10,413 bases of DNA from Chromera velia (Eukaryota; Sar; Chromeraceae): contig JAHBMJ010000166.1 in NCBI GenBank assembly GCA_018398765.1, forward strand, positions 29,705 through 40,117, written 5' to 3'. The position numbers were made by a program, and so were the translations under genes. The notes beneath the pieces are model-generated. The model was not told where the DNA came from, ran no database searches, and worked only from the letters and a program-made list of their open reading frames with translations. Below, one piece after another: positions 7,427 to 10,413 of the stretch. Each line of letters begins with the position of its first letter. Positions within the stretch are counted from its first letter, which is position 1.

Positions 7427-7553
7427 GAGAGCGATGAGAAAGAGAGAGAAGAAGAAGGAGATCAAGGGGCCTGCCTTCTTTGACCTCGCCCCCCCCAAGA
7501 GGGGGAGAACCTTGAAAAGAGGAGGAAAAGGAAGCAGACAGAGAGAGAGATAA
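7230..7553 (+). CDS. Possible small single-pass membrane protein, unknown function
   Basis: This frame encodes 107 residues, starting at an ATG in good eukaryotic context (AAGATGG). Residues 4-24 form a strongly hydrophobic segment after a single Arg, either a signal anchor or a transmembrane helix. A short Gly-rich stretch follows, then a Glu/Lys/Arg-rich region at about 40-56 that could form a helix, and a basic tail ending in QRER. I recognise no family. The hydrophilic frame just upstream ends where this one begins, offset by one base at a GAAAAAG run, so the two could be parts of one protein broken by an indel or joined by splicing. It could also be chance: a 223-codon ORF covers the same DNA on the minus strand. 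Confidence 0.35.
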   Translation: MVRLLFFLLLISLFVCAHLVVLLIKGGLGLEVCGGLLAEEREKGKEREKELAVCRRLVSLHTVEAERAMRKREKKKEIKGPAFFDLAPPKRGRTLKRGGKGSRQRER

Positions 7554-7866
7554 AGAGAAACAGAAAGAGAAAGAGAAAGAGGGGGGAAAGTCAAGCAAGT
7601 AAGAAAGGAGAGAGGCCGACCCTTCTCGAAATCATAAGACAGGCCCGCACATAGATTGTTCTCTCCGGCCGGAGTTTTGTGTCCCTCTCCGTCATTTGGC
7701 TCTTGTCAGTCATTTAGATTTCTCTGTGACTGAAAATTCATTCAATTCGTTCTCAGTTGGATTTTATTTACGTTCTCTTCCCTCCCTTCCGCTCTGTCTC
7801 CCTCCCTCACTTTTCACTTTTTTCTGCCTTTTGTGGCGGCTGCGTATCGCGTGCTCGCCCGAAGAA

Positions 7867-7886
7867 GCGGTAAGTGGTCTTACCGC
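7867..7886. repeat. 8-bp hairpin GCGGTAAG-TGGT-CTTACCGC
   Basis: Perfect 8-bp arms around a 4-nt loop, followed by GGCTTTTTCT. The left arm contains G|GTAAGT, a consensus 5' splice donor on the plus strand, and by symmetry the minus strand carries G|GTAAGA. It could be a structured RNA element or a coincidence. Confidence 0.55.
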
Positions 7887-7947
7887 GGCTTTTTCTCTCG
7901 TCCTCTATCTATCTATTTTCCCAGCTCGCCTCTATCTGTGCGCATTC

Positions 7948-7984
7948 ATGCATGCATGCATGCCTCCTTCCTTCCTTCCTTCCT
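7948..7984. repeat. (ATGC)4 followed by (TTCC)n
   Basis: Four perfect ATGC units at 7948-7963 form a fully self-complementary tract containing two overlapping TGCATGCA words. A TTCC tetranucleotide tract follows immediately. Confidence 0.9.
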
Positions 7985-8185
7985 TTGTTCCCCATTTCTG
8001 GTCTCTCCCTCTTTTTAGCATGCAACTGCTCCGAAATCTGAGTCCGAATTGCTCCTTCCCACTCATTTTTTCTTTCTCTGTGAATCAGCCGTGCTGTCTT
8101 TCATTGTTTTCCCTCTTCCTTCTTCTTTCGTCTTTACGAAGCTTGACGAAGCTCCGGCCACACACACACTTTTCCCCTTGTGTAT

Positions 8186-8208
8186 ACTGTCATTGACAGT
8201 GCATGCAT
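8186..8208. promoter_or_regulatory. ACTGTCA-T-TGACAGT dyad overlapping TGCATGCA
   Basis: Seven-bp perfect arms around a single base at 8186-8200 share their last base with the octamer TGCATGCA at 8200-8207. Two palindromes fused in 22 nt resemble a composite protein-binding site. The 12-mer CAGTGCATGCAT is shared with 5477-5488. Confidence 0.35.
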
Positions 8209-8285
8209 CATTTAGATCTGTTGAACGAGAAAACTGATAGACAAGCCACTGATTCTCCAGATCTGTCGCAGATTGCATGTGTTAC

Positions 8286-8303
8286 GCAACCTAATGCAAC
8301 CTA
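8286..8303. repeat. GCAACCTA direct repeat, 10-nt period
   Basis: Two perfect 8-nt copies with a 10-nt period. A partial third GCAAC begins at 8320. It lies in the AT-rich patch. Confidence 0.55.
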
Positions 8304-8387
8304 GTACCTAGGGTAATATGCAACTCTGTTTGTGATATCATTGCAGCCAATGCAGTCGGTATGATATAATTAACATGTGATTAGTAG

Positions 8388-8406
8388 TGAATCAGCCAGT
8401 GATTCA
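8388..8406. repeat. 7-bp hairpin TGAATCA-GCCAG-TGATTCA
   Basis: Perfect arms with a 5-nt loop in the AT-rich patch. A second small dyad, AAGTAA-TTT-TTACTT, lies at 8479-8493. Neither has flanks that suggest a known RNA. Confidence 0.5.
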
Positions 8407-8543
8407 GCATCAATAACAAATAAATTTTACAGCTTAACCAGGATACTAGTGGTAAAATACTCTAGGTAAGATAGTAGTAAGTAATTTTTACTTGAAGTCA
8501 AAGTACTTAACCTGCATGAAATCTAGACTCATTCTAGCTCAAA

Positions 8544-8563
8544 CTTGCAGGCTAGCTTGCAGG
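8544..8563. repeat. CTTGCAGG direct repeat, 12-nt period
   Basis: Two perfect copies separated by CTAG, near the right edge of the AT-rich patch. Confidence 0.55.
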
Positions 8564-8787
8564 GCCCCCGGTAATTCCCACCTAAATTCCCATGAAGGTA
8601 TTTCCTGTCAAATTCCTCAGTGAGAGGCAACGAATACAAAAAATTAAATGGATACACCTAGGGATACACACGCGTATCTGTCTGAAGCGAGCCAACTGAC
8701 TCTCGCGCACACTCTCCCTTTCTTGTTTTGTTTTCGTGTTTGCATGCGCGTCCCTAGCTGCGTGACAGTCGATCTGCATGAGTCATG

Positions 8788-8828
8788 ATGCATGTGCATC
8801 TCCCTCTCTCGATGTACACATGCATGCA
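8788..8828. promoter_or_regulatory. ATGCAT and TGCATGCA pair
   Basis: ATGCAT at 8788-8793 is followed by TGCATGCA at 8821-8828, with a GCATGC at 8742-8747 a little upstream. It is part of the window-wide enrichment of this word. Confidence 0.3.
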
Positions 8829-9832
8829 GTTCTAGATGCAGTTGGGAGGGACCCTTATCATAGCATCCCAGCTCGATTGCTCCGTGGCTGTCCTTCTCAT
8901 CTTTATTTACAAAGGGAGTCTTTAAGGGACAAGGACGAACATCATTCTCGAATTAATTCACTGGCATACACACGCCACAACAAGACCGCCTGTCCGGCCT
9001 GACAGACACGGCCCGCAGAGAGAGACCAGGAAGGAAGGAAGAAAGGCACAGAGGCCGAAGGAGGGAAGAGCGGAATTCACAGAAAGAATTAACAGAATTA
9101 AGGGAAGGATGAAAGAGAAGACGCACACACACGATGAGCGGACCCGCAATCTACAGCCCTACAAGGGTCAAGAGGAAAGAAGGAAAAGGAATGGGGGGGC
9201 CGGAGGAACCGAACGAAGTAAGGAGGACGTACGCAAAAGGGCGGGCCATGCATCGATTGATCGATCGACCGGTACCAGGAGGGGATGCGGTGAAGGGCGA
9301 GAGCGAAGTAAAGGAAAAGTAAAGGGGAAAGAAGAAAATCACGAAGAAGAGCGGAATGAAGAGGAATGGAAACAAAAGAAATACTCCCATACGCACGCAC
9401 GTTGGCAGCTCTGTCAATCAGCCATACAGAAAGCACTGTGGGGGTCTGCTTACTCCCTCAGGCGGCTGCCTGCCCCCCTTTCACCCTTCCATGCAGTCAC
9501 GAGGGAGGAAAATGGATGGAGTCATGATGGGTGGGGGACAGCAGAGATGGAGGAGGGAGAGAAGGATCGATCGATTGATCGAAAGAAAGAAGAAATCACT
9601 GCCTGTGAGCACCTACATGTACACAGGCAAAAAAAAAGCAAGAGACGAAATTTCAACGTGCCAAAGGGTCCCCACGCCCCCCCCTTACAAACACCGACGG
9701 GTTCATTCCACCCCCGGTCGTGCAGCCGCTCTTACAAGACAAATGAGAGGGAGGAAAGGAATCTCTGCATAGATAGATACACAAATAAATGAATAGATAG
9801 TTGCTGAATTCCGCCCTCCCTCGCTCCCTCCC

Positions 9833-10162
9833 TCACCAGACCCTCCCGTTCTTCTCGACCTTCAGACCTGAGGCATTGAATTCGACTGCGAAGGCCTCTC
9901 TGTCCATTCCGATCTCCATCCAGTCCCCCTCTCTGAACCCACTCAACCTGGTCATCTGCTGACCCATCTTCCCCTTTCCTCTCCCCCCACTCTTCCCCCC
10001 GTCCCCTTCTTCTTTTTCCTTCCCATCTCCCCCCACACTGACAGGCCCTCGAGGATTCTCCCGAGGGGGGGCAGAAGAACTAGAGGAAGCAGCAGAGGCA
10101 GAGGCAGAGGCAGAGGCGGAAAGAGACTCCTGGTGTCGGGGGATGCCGCCCCACTTCATCAT
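9833..10162 (-). CDS. Hypothetical protein, probable small gene or last exon
   Basis: The frame encodes 109 residues from tandem ATG codons (MMKWGG) to TGA. Residues 13-30 are an Ala-Ser/poly-Ser run encoded by GCCTCT repeats. Residues 42-66 are Gly/Lys/Glu-rich. Residues 67-109 are non-repetitive and rich in Trp and other hydrophobics (GFREGDWMEIGMDREAFAVE, then a tail ending in GRVW). This tail looks like a genuine folded element, but I do not recognise the family. Just upstream on the minus strand, CTGACTGACTGAC and a T-rich stretch end in TCTGAGTGCAG at 10166, an acceptor-like context in frame with an extra Lys codon. The piece may therefore be the final exon of a gene whose earlier exons lie beyond the window. 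Confidence 0.5.
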   Translation of the reverse strand: MMKWGGIPRHQESLSASASASASAASSSSSAPPRENPRGPVSVGGDGKEKEEGDGGKSGGRGKGKMGQQMTRLSGFREGDWMEIGMDREAFAVEFNASGLKVEKNGRVW

Positions 10163-10192
10163 CTTCTGCACTCAGAACAACATAAAGATACT

Positions 10193-10236
10193 CAGTCAGT
10201 CAGTCAGTCACTGCTTCAGACAGACAGACAGACAGA
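10193..10236. repeat. (CAGT)4 and (CAGA)5
   Basis: Two perfect tetranucleotide tracts, 10193-10208 and 10217-10236, separated by 8 nt and differing by one base in the unit. Confidence 0.95.
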
Positions 10237-10336
10237 CCATGTGTTTCTTCTTCTCCCTTCTTTTCTTCATGAACACAACAGACAAAAGAAAGAAAGAACA
10301 AAGACAAAAGAACAGAACCAACAATCAAACAACGTG

Positions 10337-10360
10337 GACAGACAGACAGACAGACAGACA
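10337..10360. repeat. (GACA)6
   Basis: Six perfect GACA units, the same repeat family as the CAGA tract about 100 nt to the left. Confidence 0.95.
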
Positions 10361-10403
10361 GGCACGAGCGAGGCTCAAATGCGATAAGGGGAAAGGAAAA
10401 GGC

Positions 10404-10413
10404 GGGGGGGGGG
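10404..10413. repeat. Terminal G10 run
   Basis: The window ends in ten G residues. With the C8 run at 8-15 near the left end this suggests contig ends at homopolymers that stopped the assembly. Confidence 0.8.

Larger units (their letters stand above)
7554..9832. other. Intergenic region with pyrimidine-rich, AT-rich and purine-rich zones
   Basis: From 7690 to about 8160 the plus strand is pyrimidine-rich, giving a 166-codon hydrophobic ORF that I regard as an artefact. From 8210 to 8680 it is AT-rich and repeat-poor, with several small dyads, quite unlike the rest of the window. From 9000 to 9790 it is purine-rich with a 227-codon Lys/Arg/Glu ORF, also probably an artefact. I see no RNA gene, no transposase or reverse transcriptase fragment, and no clear terminal inverted repeats. 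Confidence 0.6.

Noticed and set aside
6923-7594. 223-codon minus-strand ORF
   Set aside because: Its N-terminal half is Ser-Leu repeat translation and the rest is antisense to the better plus-strand candidates. It cannot be excluded fully.
7696-8196. 166-codon hydrophobic plus-strand ORF resembling a membrane protein
   Set aside because: The hydrophobicity follows from C/T-rich DNA (Phe, Leu, Ser, Pro codons), and the sequence runs through TTCC and ATGC microsatellites.
9109-9792. 227-codon plus-strand ORF rich in Lys, Arg and Glu
   Set aside because: It lies in purine-rich repeat DNA with no motif or membrane segment. The middle part is less repetitive, so I would reconsider it only if transcripts support it.
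7261-9820. Possible transposable element ends around the AT-rich patch
   Set aside because: I searched by eye for terminal inverted repeats and target site duplications and found no matching pair; the direct repeats are too short.
1-10413. CRISPR array, IS element or bacterial operon
   Set aside because: The repeats are simple tandem units without spacers; there is no transposase and the gene structure is spliceosomal.

Overview
This window looks like nuclear DNA of a eukaryote. The reasons are a conserved phosphatase gene interrupted by a clean GT-AG intron, coding regions full of homopeptides (poly-Ser, Glu-Arg, Glu-Thr, Ala-Ser), and flanks saturated with di-, tetra- and pentanucleotide microsatellites. 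Nothing bacterial is visible: no operon, no Shine-Dalgarno-led gene series, no IS element, no CRISPR array. The style would fit a protist or algal genome such as a chromerid alveolate, but that is a guess from composition and I cannot place the organism from sequence alone. The window starts near a C run and ends in a G10 run, as a contig from a fragmented assembly would.

Layout: 1-3155 is microsatellite-rich sequence in alternating purine-rich and pyrimidine-rich blocks, with no gene I can support. 3156-5192 (minus strand) is the one secure gene, a PP2C-family Ser/Thr phosphatase with an apparent mitochondrial presequence and features shared with pyruvate dehydrogenase phosphatases and plant clade D PP2Cs. 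It has one confident 333-nt intron and a possible second one of 57 nt. 5193-6940 is its upstream region, of more ordinary composition, with a CG block, a TATA-like element, small dyads and short near-helical-period duplications. 6885-7553 (plus strand) holds a weaker gene candidate: a pyrimidine tract ending in AG, an open hydrophilic frame, and a small ORF with an N-terminal membrane segment in the adjacent frame. 7554-9832 has no gene I can support, but contains (ATGC)4, several hairpins and an AT-rich patch. 9833-10162 (minus strand) is a probable small gene or last exon of unknown function. 10163-10413 is microsatellite again.

The phosphatase would remove phosphate from protein Ser/Thr residues, probably inside the mitochondrion, if the presequence reading is right. 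No neighbour forms an evident pathway with it. The most notable non-genic signal is the self-complementary word TGCATGCA / ATGCAT, which is far more frequent than chance and concentrated at 5480-8830. I did not find a convincing new multi-gene system here.
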